The notes below the pieces were generated by a model. That model did not search any database. It saw only the letters and a program-made list of their open reading frames with translations, and had not been told where the DNA came from. 64,000 nt of DNA from positions 176,714 to 240,713 of the forward strand of contig NZ_BBRD01000001.1 of assembly GCF_000975095.1 (NCBI RefSeq), read 5' to 3'. The stretch comes from Demequina aestuarii (lineage in GTDB: Bacteria > Actinomycetota > Actinomycetes > Actinomycetales > Demequinaceae). The translations under genes were made by a program, and so were the position numbers. Positions 10,590 through 19,144 of this stretch are shown piece by piece (the first letter of the stretch is position 1; every line of letters starts with the position of its first letter).

Positions 10590-11854
10590 GCACCGATGTC
10601 GAGGAGCAGTACCGAGCCACGCCACTGAGTGACGTGCCCGTCTCGCCGCCCGCCCGCAGGGGCAATCCGTGGCTCCCCACGTTCCGGGGTGTCCGGCTTG
10701 TGACCCGTATCGAGCTGCGCCGCCGCCGCCCCAGCACCAAGGGGTACGTCTTCTACGGCATCGTGTTCGCGATCGCGGTGGGAATCTGCATCCTGTCTGC
10801 GGTGCTGTCGCCCTCCGAACTGTCGTCGACCAACCTCGAGTTGGCGCTGATCTTGATTCTTGGCATCGGCACCCTCATCGCGCCATCTCTGTCCGCGACC
10901 GCCATCAACGGCGACTCCGGCGAGGGAGTGCTCGCGCCACTGCAGATGACGCACCTGACCGCTGGCGACATCGCCATCGGCAAGCTGCTGTCCTCCTGGC
11001 TGGTGTCGGTGGCCGCGCTGCTCGCGCTCTCGCCGTTCCTGGTGTTCGCCTACCTGAAGTCCGGATGGCGAATCGACGAGCTCGCGCTGACAGTGCTCGC
11101 GATCCTCTTCGTGGTCCTCGCGTTCACCGCGGTGGGCCTCGCCTGGTCCTCCATCGCTGCCAGGGCAGTGGCGTCCGTGTCCCTCGCGCACCTCACGACG
11201 GGGTTCTTCGCGATCGGCACCCTCGTGGTCTACGCATTGGTGGGAACCGTGGTGACGGACACGGTCACGCAGAGCGATCGGTACATCGACTGGGAGACCC
11301 TGACCCCCGAGCAGTCGGAGGCGCTCGACGACGCGTACATGACGGGTGACTACACCGCGCTCGACCCGAACGACTACCAGTGCGTTGACCAGGAGTGGAC
11401 CTACGGCGTCACGCAGACCCAGAAGATCGCCTGGATCCTGCTGCTCAACCCGGTGGTGATGATCGGCGAGACCGCGCCCATCGTGGACCCCGAGACCTAC
11501 GAGAGGGACGGGCGCGCGGCTCCCGGGGCCTTCGCCACGATGCACTCGCTGGTCGCGGGAGCCCGGCTCGGGCCCCTCGAGGACGTCAACGACTACGAGC
11601 CGTTCGACGAGTGCGCTCAACTGTTCGGCGATGGACAGGCGGTCGAAGAGCAGACGCAAGAGGAGATGGAAGCCGAGTGGGCCGAGCAGGAGGCGCGCTC
11701 TGCGGCGTATGAGCAGCAGCGCGCCAATCTCGACCGCGCTCCGTGGCTGGGACTCGCGGTCATCGGCGCCCTGTTGATGGGCTCGACAGTCGTCGTGATT
11801 CGGCGGCTGCGCGTGCCCTACAAGAAGCTCCGCACCGGTACGCGGGTCGCTTAG
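10586..11854 (+). CDS. ABC-2 type transporter permease
   Basis: Membrane partner of the ATPase just upstream (ATGA overlap). 422 residues: a cytoplasmic start, about five hydrophobic segments from residue 53 to 225, then a long hydrophilic stretch (about 226-385) rich in Glu, Asp and Tyr, then a final membrane segment near 390 and a basic tail. The LQMTHLTAGDIAIGKLLSS region resembles ABC-2 permeases of the Gld/Nos type. The large soluble insertion before the last helix is unusual and probably faces outward. The exported substrate cannot be read from the sequence. Confidence 0.87.
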   Translation: MSTDVEEQYRATPLSDVPVSPPARRGNPWLPTFRGVRLVTRIELRRRRPSTKGYVFYGIVFAIAVGICILSAVLSPSELSSTNLELALILILGIGTLIAPSLSATAINGDSGEGVLAPLQMTHLTAGDIAIGKLLSSWLVSVAALLALSPFLVFAYLKSGWRIDELALTVLAILFVVLAFTAVGLAWSSIAARAVASVSLAHLTTGFFAIGTLVVYALVGTVVTDTVTQSDRYIDWETLTPEQSEALDDAYMTGDYTALDPNDYQCVDQEWTYGVTQTQKIAWILLLNPVVMIGETAPIVDPETYERDGRAAPGAFATMHSLVAGARLGPLEDVNDYEPFDECAQLFGDGQAVEEQTQEEMEAEWAEQEARSAAYEQQRANLDRAPWLGLAVIGALLMGSTVVVIRRLRVPYKKLRTGTRVA

Positions 11855-11875
11855 CGCGCGACCGCATCGGCCGTC

Positions 11876-11915
11876 GCCTGTGCACTGATGCTCGCCCGAG
11901 CGTCAGTGCACAGGC
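11876..11915. terminator. Bidirectional hairpin between ABC permease and recR
   Basis: Nearly perfect stem GCCTGTGCACTGA...TCAGTGCACAGGC between convergent genes. The half TGCACTGAT recurs once more at 11931. There is no T tract, as is common at this GC content. Confidence 0.7.
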
Positions 11916-11986
11916 CGCGCACGGTGCTTCTGCACTGATCCTCAGGCAAACGGTCCGTGGCTGGCCTCGGCCGGCCGATGCGCGGC

Positions 11987-12583
11987 TCAGGTGACGCGGC
12001 GTCGCCCCTCGAAGGCGCGTCCGAGCGTGACCTCGTCGGCGTACTCCAGGTCGCCGCCCACGGGCAGTCCTGACGCGAGGCGCGACACCCCCACGCCCAT
12101 GGGGACGAGCATGCGAGTCAGATACGTGGCCGTCGCCTCGCCCTCGATGTTGGGGTCGGTCGCGATGATGACCTCCTCGATCGCGCCGTCGCCCAGGCGT
12201 GTCAGGAGCTGGCGGATCCGGAGGTCGTCCGGGCCGACGCCGTTCATCGGGTCGATCGCGCCGCCGAGCACGTGATAGCGGCCCCGGTACTCGCGGGTGC
12301 GCTCGATCGCCACGACGTCCTTGGGCTCCTCGACCACGCACAGGACGTCGTCGAGTCGCCGGGTGTCCGCGCAGATCCGGCACTGCTCGGACTCCGCGAC
12401 GTTTCCGCAGGTGTCGCAGAACCGCACGCGCTCCTTGACCGTGGTGATCGCCTCCGCAAGCCGCTGCACGTCAGTGGCGTCCGTCGCGAGGATGTGGAAC
12501 GCGATGCGCTGGGCGCTCTTGGGCCCGATCCCGGGGAGGTGCCCGAGCTCGTCGATCAGATCCTGGACTGCGCCGTCATACAT
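11987..12583 (-). CDS. recR: Recombination mediator RecR
   Basis: RecFOR pathway protein that helps load RecA at gaps. 198 residues from the ATG at 12583, starting [20 protein letters not shown], which is the conserved RecR N-terminus; the longer reading to 12649 is not conserved. Helix-hairpin-helix ([11 protein letters not shown]), a C4 zinc finger ([16 protein letters not shown]) and a Toprim domain ([12 protein letters not shown]) occur in order. It lies at the end of a dnaX-glycosylase-recR block; the usual ybaB gene between dnaX and recR is absent. Confidence 0.97.
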   Translation of the reverse strand: MYDGAVQDLIDELGHLPGIGPKSAQRIAFHILATDATDVQRLAEAITTVKERVRFCDTCGNVAESEQCRICADTRRLDDVLCVVEEPKDVVAIERTREYRGRYHVLGGAIDPMNGVGPDDLRIRQLLTRLGDGAIEEVIIATDPNIEGEATATYLTRMLVPMGVGVSRLASGLPVGGDLEYADEVTLGRAFEGRRRVT

Positions 12584-12653
12584 GCGGTCAAGAGTACGGC
12601 CGATGTCCGGACCGAGGATGCGGGGGCGCGCGCGTCGCGCGGGGCGCACCAGC

Positions 12654-13274
12654 TCACGGGTGAGGTGCGGGCGGCTCGGCCCTGGGGTTGCGCTTGTAGG
12701 TCGACACGGTGGGGTCGTGCGCGATCCAGAACCTCCACGGCACGTCCGCTGCCTGTCGCACTCCGACGCGTGGACCGGTGGCGATCGACGGCGCGTCGAC
12801 GTCGCGGCCGGACTCGAGCGTGAGGGGAGGGCCGGCGAGGACGTCGGCTGCGCTGAGCGCGATGTCGATGCCGAGCGCCTGGGTCAGGCAGGCGGGCCCG
12901 CGGGCCAGGTTGCGGTCGGGTACCGCGCTCCCGCGGCGCTCCCGGGCCAGGTCGATGCCCTCCACGACCAGCCCGGCGCGCAGCAGCACTCCGCTGGCAT
13001 GGCCGGGGGCGCCCGTGACGATATTGGCGCACCAGTGCATGCCGTACGAGAGGTACACGTACAGGTGGCCGGCCTCGCCGAACATCACCTCGTTGCGAGC
13101 CGTCCGCCCCCGGTGCGCATGTGACGCAGGGTCCATCGCGCCTGAGTAGGCCTCGACCTCGGTGATCTCGACCGTGACCGCGCCCGCGGAGGTGGTGTGG
13201 GTCAGTCGCGCGCCCAGCAGAGTGAGGGCGACCTCGTGTGCGGGCCGGGCAAGGTCGGATCTCAGCACGGACAC
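12654..13274 (-). CDS. DNA-3-methyladenine glycosylase (AAG/MPG family)
   Basis: Base-excision repair enzyme that removes alkylated purines. The 206 residues cover the whole AAG domain: LTEVEAY-like motif [17 protein letters not shown], the DNA-intercalating region [15 protein letters not shown], and [12 protein letters not shown]. The start is GTG at 13274. It is 19 bases after dnaX and 70 before recR on the same strand. In most bacteria ybaB takes this place, so the glycosylase appears to have replaced it or been inserted. Confidence 0.93.
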   Translation of the reverse strand: MSVLRSDLARPAHEVALTLLGARLTHTTSAGAVTVEITEVEAYSGAMDPASHAHRGRTARNEVMFGEAGHLYVYLSYGMHWCANIVTGAPGHASGVLLRAGLVVEGIDLARERRGSAVPDRNLARGPACLTQALGIDIALSAADVLAGPPLTLESGRDVDAPSIATGPRVGVRQAADVPWRFWIAHDPTVSTYKRNPRAEPPAPHP

Positions 13275-13293
13275 GAGGGAGCGGACGCTTCGT

Positions 13294-15366
13294 CTAGTCC
13301 TTGATGATGGTGCCGCCGAGCATCTGCTTGACGACGTCGGCCCCCGTCAGCTGAGAGTTAGGGGCGGCCTCGTCATCGGGAGAGACCTGTTCCTCATCCT
13401 CGTCCCATGGCGGAGGTGCGTCGTCGGTGGGAGGGCTGGCGGCCGAGGGGCCACCGGCGCCATGACCATCGGCTGCAGTCGTGGGGCTCGCGGGAGCGGG
13501 CGCCGATGCCACTGCTGCCGGGGAGGCGGCATGAGCGGACGCAGGCGGCGCACTCGCCGGCGCGACGGGCGCCGGCCGCGCGTTCGTGTCAGTGACGGAC
13601 TCGATGCGCACATTCAGGCCGAGCGTCTCCCGCACCGCCAGCGCGACGTTCTCGGCGTGGGTGCTTCCGGCGAACCGGCCCGCGAGTGCGGGATTGTCGA
13701 AAGCGAGCGTGAGCACGCCGCCCTCGACGGAGGCCACCTGCGCGCTCTGGCTGACCATCGACCACGTCACCCTGCGGCGCTCGAGGGTCCCCAGAACCTC
13801 CGCCCAGCGCCGACGCACCAGCTCGGTGTCCTCGGCTCCGCCGGCGACGTCGCCGGTCGAGGCGCGGAGGGGCGCGGGTGCGGCTGGTTCGGGCGGGGCA
13901 GCCGGCTCCCCCTGGCGGGGCGCGGGGTGCTTGGGCGCGGGCTCGATGCTTCCGACGTTCGGTTCGGGCGTATCCGCAGGCGTTGCCGCGTCCGCAGGCT
14001 GTGTCGCTTCCACGGGCGCCGACGCGTCAGCGGGCGCTGGAGTGTCGACGGTCGCGGTCGGGGACGAGGGTGCGGACGGCCCGCTCGACTGCTCTCGCGC
14101 AGCCGCCACGGCGGCTCGCGCCTTCGCGGCGCTGCCCGCGGAAGGATCGCTGGCGGCTGCCGGCGTCTCGAGGGCCGGCGCGGTGCCGGGGGAGGACTGG
14201 TCGCGGGCGCCCTGAGATGACGCTGCGGCGCCGGACGGTTCGGCGGCTACGGGAGCACCATTGGCGCTGTGAGCCGCGATCAGACGGGCGCACAGCAGTT
14301 CGAGGTGCAGCCGCGGCGAGGTGGCGCCGATCATGTGGGTGAGGGCATCGTTGACGAGATCGCCGGCGCGCGAGCCCCGAGCGAGTCCTAGACGGCGGGC
14401 CTGGTCCTTCATGCGCTCGAGTTGGTCGGACGGCACCTCGCCCAGCGACTTCACGCCGTCGGACCCGGCTGCGCACAGCAGGATGAGGTCGCGCAGCCGC
14501 TCGAGCAGGTCCTCGACGAACCGGCGCGGCTCGTGACCCGTCCCGATGACGCGGTCGACGACGTCGAACAGCGAGGCGCCGTCGCCGGCGGCGATCGCGT
14601 CGATCGCGTCATCCAGCAGCGTTGCGTCGGTGAAGCCGAGCAGCGCGATGGCTCGCTCGTAGGTGACGCCGCCCTCGCCTGAGCCCGCCATCAGCTGGTC
14701 GAGCACGGACATCGAATCGCGGACCGAGCCGCCGCCGGCACGCACGACGAGTGGCAGCACTCCCGACTCGACCTGCACCGCCTCTGCCTCGCACAGTTCG
14801 CCGAGGTAGCCGGTGAGCACCGACGGCGGGACGAGCCTGAAGGGGTAGTGGTGGGTCCGCGACCTGATGGTGCCGATCACCTTGTCGGGCTCCGTCGTCG
14901 CGAACACGAACCGGACGTGAGGCGGTGGCTCCTCGACCAGCTTGAGCAGAGCGTTGAAGCCCTGCGTGGTCACCATGTGCGCCTCGTCGAGGATGAAGAT
15001 CTTGTAGCGGTCGCGTGCGGGAGCGAAGGCCGCGCGCTCGCGCAGCTCACGAGCATCATCGACACCGTTGTGGGATGCGGCGTCGATCTCGACCACGTCG
15101 ACGGAGCCAGCGCCCCCGCGAGCGAGGCCCACGCACGAGTCACACGTGCCGCAGGGGGTGTCCGTGGGGCCCTGCTCGCAGTTGAGGCACCGGGCAAGGA
15201 TGCGCGCCGAGGTGGTCTTGCCGCACCCGCGCGGGCCGGAGAACAGGTAGGCGTGGTTGACCTTGTCCGCACGCAGGGCCTGCATGAGCGGCGTGGTGAC
15301 GTGCTCCTGCCCCACGACGTCGGCGAAGGAGTCGGGGCGGTAGCGGCGATACAGGGCGGTGCTCAC
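13294..15366 (-). CDS. dnaX: DNA polymerase III subunit gamma/tau
   Basis: Clamp-loader ATPase that loads the beta clamp at the replication fork. 690 residues starting STALYRRYRPDSFADVVGQEHV after a GTG at 15366, the family's conserved beginning; an ATG at 15402 would add 12 residues. Walker A GPRGCGKTT, a four-Cys zinc module (CLNCEQGPTDTPCGTCDSC) and LDEAH are visible in the first 160 residues. Residues about 385-520 and 600-670 are Ala/Pro-rich linkers around the tau-type polymerase-contact domain. It lies downstream of the SRP RNA gene, an arrangement also found in Bacillus. Confidence 0.97.
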   Translation of the reverse strand: MSTALYRRYRPDSFADVVGQEHVTTPLMQALRADKVNHAYLFSGPRGCGKTTSARILARCLNCEQGPTDTPCGTCDSCVGLARGGAGSVDVVEIDAASHNGVDDARELRERAAFAPARDRYKIFILDEAHMVTTQGFNALLKLVEEPPPHVRFVFATTEPDKVIGTIRSRTHHYPFRLVPPSVLTGYLGELCEAEAVQVESGVLPLVVRAGGGSVRDSMSVLDQLMAGSGEGGVTYERAIALLGFTDATLLDDAIDAIAAGDGASLFDVVDRVIGTGHEPRRFVEDLLERLRDLILLCAAGSDGVKSLGEVPSDQLERMKDQARRLGLARGSRAGDLVNDALTHMIGATSPRLHLELLCARLIAAHSANGAPVAAEPSGAAASSQGARDQSSPGTAPALETPAAASDPSAGSAAKARAAVAAAREQSSGPSAPSSPTATVDTPAPADASAPVEATQPADAATPADTPEPNVGSIEPAPKHPAPRQGEPAAPPEPAAPAPLRASTGDVAGGAEDTELVRRRWAEVLGTLERRRVTWSMVSQSAQVASVEGGVLTLAFDNPALAGRFAGSTHAENVALAVRETLGLNVRIESVTDTNARPAPVAPASAPPASAHAASPAAVASAPAPASPTTAADGHGAGGPSAASPPTDDAPPPWDEDEEQVSPDDEAAPNSQLTGADVVKQMLGGTIIKD

Positions 15367-15418
15367 TCCACGCACTCTAGTGGCGCGCGGTGACACGCGC
15401 ATCGGCCCTCCACGGTCC

Positions 15419-15435
15419 GGGCCGCCAAGCGGCCC
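15419..15435 (-). terminator. Hairpin after the SRP RNA gene
   Basis: Stem GGGCCGC, loop CAA, stem GCGGCCC, 12 bases beyond the 3' end of the SRP RNA on the minus strand and before dnaX. No T tract follows. Confidence 0.55.
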
Positions 15436-15446
15436 CGGGCATGAAA

Positions 15447-15536
15447 GGACCCCCCACGCACCCGACAGAGCCCGCCTGCCCTTGCTGCATTCCTGCCCTG
15501 GGGGAGTTCAGCGAGATGACGCCACGTGAGGGGTCG
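15447..15536 (-). ncRNA. ffs: Signal recognition particle RNA, small bacterial (4.5S) type
   Basis: RNA scaffold for Ffh in co-translational targeting. On the minus strand the core reads CAGGGCAGGAATGCAGCAAG followed by GGCAG, matching the conserved GGAA tetraloop and asymmetric loop of bacterial SRP RNA. The 5' CGACCCCTCACG and 3' CGTGGGGGGTCC ends pair to close the rod. The ends are set by this pairing and may be off by a few bases. A TAGACT -10-like box lies at 15547-15542. Confidence 0.9.
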
Positions 15537-15601
15537 CAGATAGTCTAGCCGCAGACGCTGTTTAGGTGGACCGCCGATGCTCGGGTACCATCGTCGGGCT
15601 T

Positions 15602-15689
15602 GGAGGATTCGCCTAGTGGCCTATGGCGCACGCTTGGAAAGCGTGTTGGGTGCAAGCCCTCAGGGGTTCGAATCCCCTATCCTCCGCCA
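15602..15689 (+). tRNA. tRNA-Ser(GGA)
   Basis: 88 bases including the encoded CCA. Acceptor stem GGAGGAT/ATCCTCC, anticodon loop CTTGGAAAG giving anticodon GGA (reads UCC and UCU), a long class II variable arm (GTTGGGTGCAAGCCCTC region) and T loop GGTTCGAATCC. The long variable arm is diagnostic of tRNA-Ser. Confidence 0.97.
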
Positions 15690-15702
15690 AGAGTCCGTGC
15701 CC

Positions 15703-16422
15703 ATGTCGAGGTGGATGCCCGTGAACCATGCGCAGTCCGGCGGCGACGCCACTCGCCGCAAGGCCGTGCGTCGGCATCGGCGAGAGCGGCAGTTCGTGGT
15801 GTTCGGCATCGCGATGATCGCTCTGGTCACCGTCGCCTTCGCCTCGTTCGCGATCTACCGCGGCGATGTCGAAGGGCCGTTCGACCGGGCCTTCACCACC
15901 CCTGCGGGCGAGTTCGAGTCCGACATCACGCTCGCGTGTGCGCCGTCCCGCGCGATGCCCCTGCCGCCCGGCGAGGTGGTGGTCCGGGTGAACAACGGCG
16001 CCGGCATCTCTGGGCTGGCGGGCTCGACGGGCGAGACCCTCGAGGGTCGTGGCTTCCTGGTCGTCGGCGCCACGAACTGGACGCAGGACTTCAGCGGCTC
16101 CGTGCGCATCCTCTACGGCCAGGAGGGGCTGCAGCACGCGTACACGCTCGCGGCGCACTTCGACGACGTCGAGCTGGTGCTCGACAACCGCCCCGACATC
16201 ACGCTCGACCTCGTGCTGGGGCAGCAGTTCGGCGAGGAGCCGCAGGTGCGCCCGTTGGACGCTCCGGAGCTCGACCCCACGATCGCGCTGTCATCGCGAG
16301 GGGAGTGCCTGCCGGTGAACGTGATCACCGCACGCCCGGCTCCCCGCACTCTGCCGGAGAACCCGCTTGCCGAGGCGAGTCCCTCGCCGTCGCCCTCCGC
16401 CGAAGCGTCACCAGAGGGCTGA
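15703..16422 (+). CDS. Membrane-anchored LytR C-terminal domain protein
   Basis: 239-residue protein with a basic cytoplasmic start, one membrane segment at about residues 30-50 (VVFGIAMIALVTVAFASFAI), an extracellular LytR_C domain and a Pro/Ser-rich tail. The LytR_C fold is marked by VVRVNNGAGISGLAG and TLEGRGFLVVGATN. Such proteins accompany LytR-CpsA-Psr cell-wall ligases in actinobacteria; their exact task is unknown. The start is uncertain: ATG 15703, ATG 15715 or GTG 15721 are all possible, the last with GAGG 9 bases upstream. It begins directly after tRNA-Ser. Confidence 0.85.
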   Translation: MSRWMPVNHAQSGGDATRRKAVRRHRRERQFVVFGIAMIALVTVAFASFAIYRGDVEGPFDRAFTTPAGEFESDITLACAPSRAMPLPPGEVVVRVNNGAGISGLAGSTGETLEGRGFLVVGATNWTQDFSGSVRILYGQEGLQHAYTLAAHFDDVELVLDNRPDITLDLVLGQQFGEEPQVRPLDAPELDPTIALSSRGECLPVNVITARPAPRTLPENPLAEASPSPSPSAEASPEG

Positions 16423-16468
16423 CGCTCCCGCTCTCTGCAAGCGTGCGCGGTGGCCCGAGAGCGCGACT

Positions 16469-16801
16469 TCAGTCTCGCTCGACCCAGCGGTCGATCGCCC
16501 ACGCCAGAGCGAACGCCACTTCGGGTCGTTGGCCGTCCGCGACGTCGACCGTGTCACGGTCCCGCACCGTCACCCACTTCTGAGTGATGTGGATGCGCAG
16601 GTTCCCGTGCGAGTCGCGGACGGCGTAGTCGTTCTCGATGATGGTGCCCTGGAGCTGCAACTCCTCACCCGAGGCGAAGGCGACGTTCACCTTGTCCTTG
16701 ATGACGGTGAACGGGGGCGAGTGGAGATGCGCGACCTGCTCGCCGGCACCGTCGATGACATCCATCCGCTTGGGGATGCCCAGCATCACTTCCACTGACA
16801 T
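16469..16801 (-). CDS. LURP-one-related protein, N-terminally truncated
   Basis: 110-residue product resembling the C-terminal two thirds of LURP-one-related/scramblase-like (tubby-fold) proteins: a VIDGAGEQVAHL strand pair, ELQLQGTIIENDYAVRD and ITQKWVTVRDRDTVDVADG are in the family's order and spacing, ending in an AWAIDRW helix. Full members are roughly 160-200 residues, so about 60 N-terminal residues are missing. The ATG at 16801 has no clear ribosome site and lies a few bases from a diverged repeat, which suggests the gene was cut by a rearrangement and may be a remnant. Function is not known. Confidence 0.6.
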   Translation of the reverse strand: MSVEVMLGIPKRMDVIDGAGEQVAHLHSPPFTVIKDKVNVAFASGEELQLQGTIIENDYAVRDSHGNLRIHITQKWVTVRDRDTVDVADGQRPEVAFALAWAIDRWVERD

Positions 16802-16807
16802 ACGCGA

Positions 16808-16945
16808 TCGCGGTCGCTCTTCCGAGCACCGCGACGGGGTTGTTGCTTGCCTGTCTGCTCTCCAGGCTGATCAGCACTGGGAAGACTCAGGTACCGGCAA
16901 TGCCGGTGCGGCAGAACAGCACCACCACGGCGCTGTTGAAGGGGT
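16808..16945. repeat. Diverged direct repeat, copy A
   Basis: Shares TCGCGGTCGC, GCGACGGGGTTGTTGC and CAGCACCACCACGGCGCTG, in the same order and spacing, with copy B at 18982-19125. It borders the broken 5' end of the LURP-like gene. It holds no convincing reading frame. Confidence 0.75.
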
Positions 16946-17040
16946 ACCGACTCGGCCCTTGTGCGAAGGAATGCAGCGCCCTACATTCAGATCAGTCCGG
17001 AAGCGGCCTTGCCATTCTGGGTCTCAACAAGGGGGAAGAA

Positions 17041-17670
17041 ATGAACATCACCGTGCTCGAGGGCGTCCGGACGCGCTCGGTTTCGAGCGTCGCCGCGCTC
17101 ATGCTCGTCGCCCGTTCCGATGAGGCGCGGTGCCCCCGGACGAGATCGACGACCCAGAGTCTTGGAGGGTGAACTGGCGATTGAGAGCGGTGCCTCCGAC
17201 CCGGGTGATGTGACCGTGTTCGCCTGGCCGGCGAACGAGGTCCTTGCCGAGCTCGACGTCGGCGAAGCCGTGAACATGGACCCGAACGCTGTGAGCGCTG
17301 TGGACGCGGATTCGCCCGCCCAGGCCGAGACCTCCTATGTCGAGAAGGCGTGCGTGACTCGCAGGTCTGCGGATCTCCCTTCGTGCGCGCTGACGAATGG
17401 AAGGGTGGGAACGCAACGGTCAACACGACTCCGCCGACCGCGAAGTACTGCCGACGGTATGCAGCGGGAGACATTCTTGTGAAGGACAACTCGAAGCAGG
17501 TGACGTGGAATGCGGCGGCGAGCTTCTATGGGGTCGGCATCACGGCCCAGACGGGCTGGAACACCCGCGGGCGCCTCCAGGTCATCATGGGAAGCGGCGG
17601 CGGCAACATCTGCGGCACCGGCGGTCACGCCACCACGTCGAGTGCGTATCAGCTCGTCGTTAAACCGTGA
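17041..17670 (+). pseudogene. Frameshifted and internally deleted secreted-protein gene
   Basis: The reading frame is broken twice. It opens at an ATG (17041) with AAGGGGGAAGAA upstream and a signal-peptide-like MNITVLEGVRTRSVSSVAAL. It continues in a second frame from about 17120 with DVTVFAWPANEVLAELDVGE, then in a third from about 17350 with VCGSPF, PTAKYCRRYAAGDILVKD and GNICGTGGHATTSSAYQLVV to the stop at 17670. From memory this resembles secreted actinobacterial proteins that join an AWP...EVLA N-terminal part to a Cys-containing C-terminal part; the usual central region is missing. I infer decay by two frameshifts and one deletion. Confidence 0.6.
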
Positions 17671-18200
17671 ATCGGGCCGCGGAACGGGTCGTCGCGGTTC
17701 CTGTCGTGTTGGCGGCGCTGCTCGGCCTGGCGGCCTGCTCGGTGAGTGACGATGGCCCGTTGGTGGGACCGAGAGTCGAGCCGGGCGAGGTGCGGGTCTG
17801 CTCTCAAGCGGGTCACGAGGGTCTGAAGTACTTCTCTGAGCCGCTGGTGAGCACAGATGACCGTTCCGTCCAGGTCACGGGCGTGGAAGGCCCTGTGCAG
17901 GGCGACGCCGTCATCAGTGACTACGTTGCCGCAGACGTTGAGGATGTGGGAGCGGTGCCCGCCTCGTGGTGGTGGCCGGGAGAGGTGGGCGCCACTGAGA
18001 CGATGGCGGTCATGGTGTCCGCCGATGATGCCGAGATTCCGGCGGGCGCGACTGCGCTGCTCGTCATCGAAGTGGACCCGGGCACAGTGGGTGCCGAGGC
18101 CGAGCTGGATGGCACGACCGTGAGGTATGAGGTGGGCGGGGAGACTTACGTCGAGCATGTCGGTGTGGTCTATGCACTGGTATCGGGCGATGCATGCTAG
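17667..18200 (+). CDS. Hypothetical lipoprotein
   Basis: 177-residue protein with a lipoprotein signal (basic start, hydrophobic run, lipobox LAACS at about residue 24) and an acidic, Val-rich exported part containing WWWPGEVGATETMAVMVS. The GTG start at 17667 overlaps the stop of the upstream pseudogene, so the two were probably co-translated. The reading frame is intact. I do not recognise a family. Context suggests it was an accessory of the secreted protein encoded upstream and of the protease-like gene downstream. Confidence 0.65.
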   Translation: MNRAAERVVAVPVVLAALLGLAACSVSDDGPLVGPRVEPGEVRVCSQAGHEGLKYFSEPLVSTDDRSVQVTGVEGPVQGDAVISDYVAADVEDVGAVPASWWWPGEVGATETMAVMVSADDAEIPAGATALLVIEVDPGTVGAEAELDGTTVRYEVGGETYVEHVGVVYALVSGDAC

Positions 18201-18918
18201 ATCGGGCGCAGTCGCCCTGCTTGCACTGGACCTGATAGCTTGCAGCCCGGCGCCTGCGTCGACCGACCTGCCGGGGTCTGCCTTCGTCGCTATCGTGAAC
18301 GCGTCTGCCCCGGACAGTCGCGTGTGGGACCACGCCTACTGTGCGGGCTTGCTGGTCGCCCCAGACCTGGTCGTCACCGCTACCCCCTGCATCGTGGACG
18401 GCGCCGCACCAGACGTGGTGGTGGGGGCGCGCAATCTCTGTGAGGGCCCCGGGGCACGACGGGGAGTGCGCGCCGTAGCCATGGGTCACACTGACGCACA
18501 GGAGTTGACCCAATTGACGCTAGATGCACCCATCGAAGACGAGGTCGGCACGCTTTCGCCGCACGAGCCGCATGGCCAGTTGCTCGCGACAGGGTGGGGC
18601 CGTTCCTCGGCCTTGGGAAGCAGGCCGTGCGAAGCCAAAATCTTGCCCCTGCGGCCGCAGCCGGGAGTGGCGTGTGAAGAGTTGGTGGACGCCGCCCGTG
18701 CCGCGGGTCGTCTGCCGGGCAACCCGATGTGCTTGCTGCCCCAGTCGGCGTCCAACACGTGCTTGGGCGACAGTGGAGGCGGCGTGTACGAGTTCTCCTC
18801 GGCTGGCCTGCAGATCCATGGTGTGACGCTGGGCGGAGCGGGATGCGAGCCGGAGGATCCTGGCCTCTATGCGTCCGTCGAGGACATCCAGGCGCTGCTT
18901 TCGCAGTCGGACGAGTGA
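18190..18918 (+). CDS. Trypsin-like (S1) protease homologue lacking catalytic His and Asp
   Basis: 242-residue lipoprotein-type export signal (lipobox LIACS) followed by a chymotrypsin-fold domain. The nucleophile region CLGDSGGGVYE is intact, with the paired WGRSS and Cys residues of the fold. The usual TAAHC motif reads TATPC, replacing catalytic His with Pro, and the DIALL-type Asp position reads ELTQL. It therefore looks like a pseudoprotease, either a decaying gene or a binding protein. The ATG at 18190 overlaps the upstream lipoprotein gene by 11 bases; a longer reading from 18127 gives no signal peptide. Confidence 0.8.
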   Translation: MHARSGAVALLALDLIACSPAPASTDLPGSAFVAIVNASAPDSRVWDHAYCAGLLVAPDLVVTATPCIVDGAAPDVVVGARNLCEGPGARRGVRAVAMGHTDAQELTQLTLDAPIEDEVGTLSPHEPHGQLLATGWGRSSALGSRPCEAKILPLRPQPGVACEELVDAARAAGRLPGNPMCLLPQSASNTCLGDSGGGVYEFSSAGLQIHGVTLGGAGCEPEDPGLYASVEDIQALLSQSDE

Positions 18919-18981
18919 TCTCGGGAGCTGGCCTACGGTTGGGCTCCCGCGCCAGGCGGCGTAGATCCCGAAACCAACCCT

Positions 18982-19125
18982 GTCGCGGTCGCCCAGACGA
19001 GCACGGCGACGGGGTTGTTGCCTTCTCGCCTGCTCCGCCGGTCGGCCAATACTGGGGCGGCCCAGGCATCGGCAGCGTCGGTGCGGGCGGCACGGCCGGA
19101 CAGCACCACCACGGCGCTGCTGACC
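18982..19125. repeat. Diverged direct repeat, copy B
   Basis: Second copy of the 140-base repeat, 2.2 kb from copy A (16808-16945). It lies between the protease-like gene and the broken ssb. The best-kept blocks are GGCGACGGGGTTGTTGC and CAGCACCACCACGGCGCTG. Confidence 0.75.
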
Positions 19126-19144
19126 GAGACCGAAGGGCGCACCC

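Noticed and set aside
18933-19142. Small minus-strand protein of 69 residues over repeat copy B
   Set aside because: The equivalent frame in copy A is interrupted by a stop, and no ribosome site is seen, so the similarity is at the DNA level.
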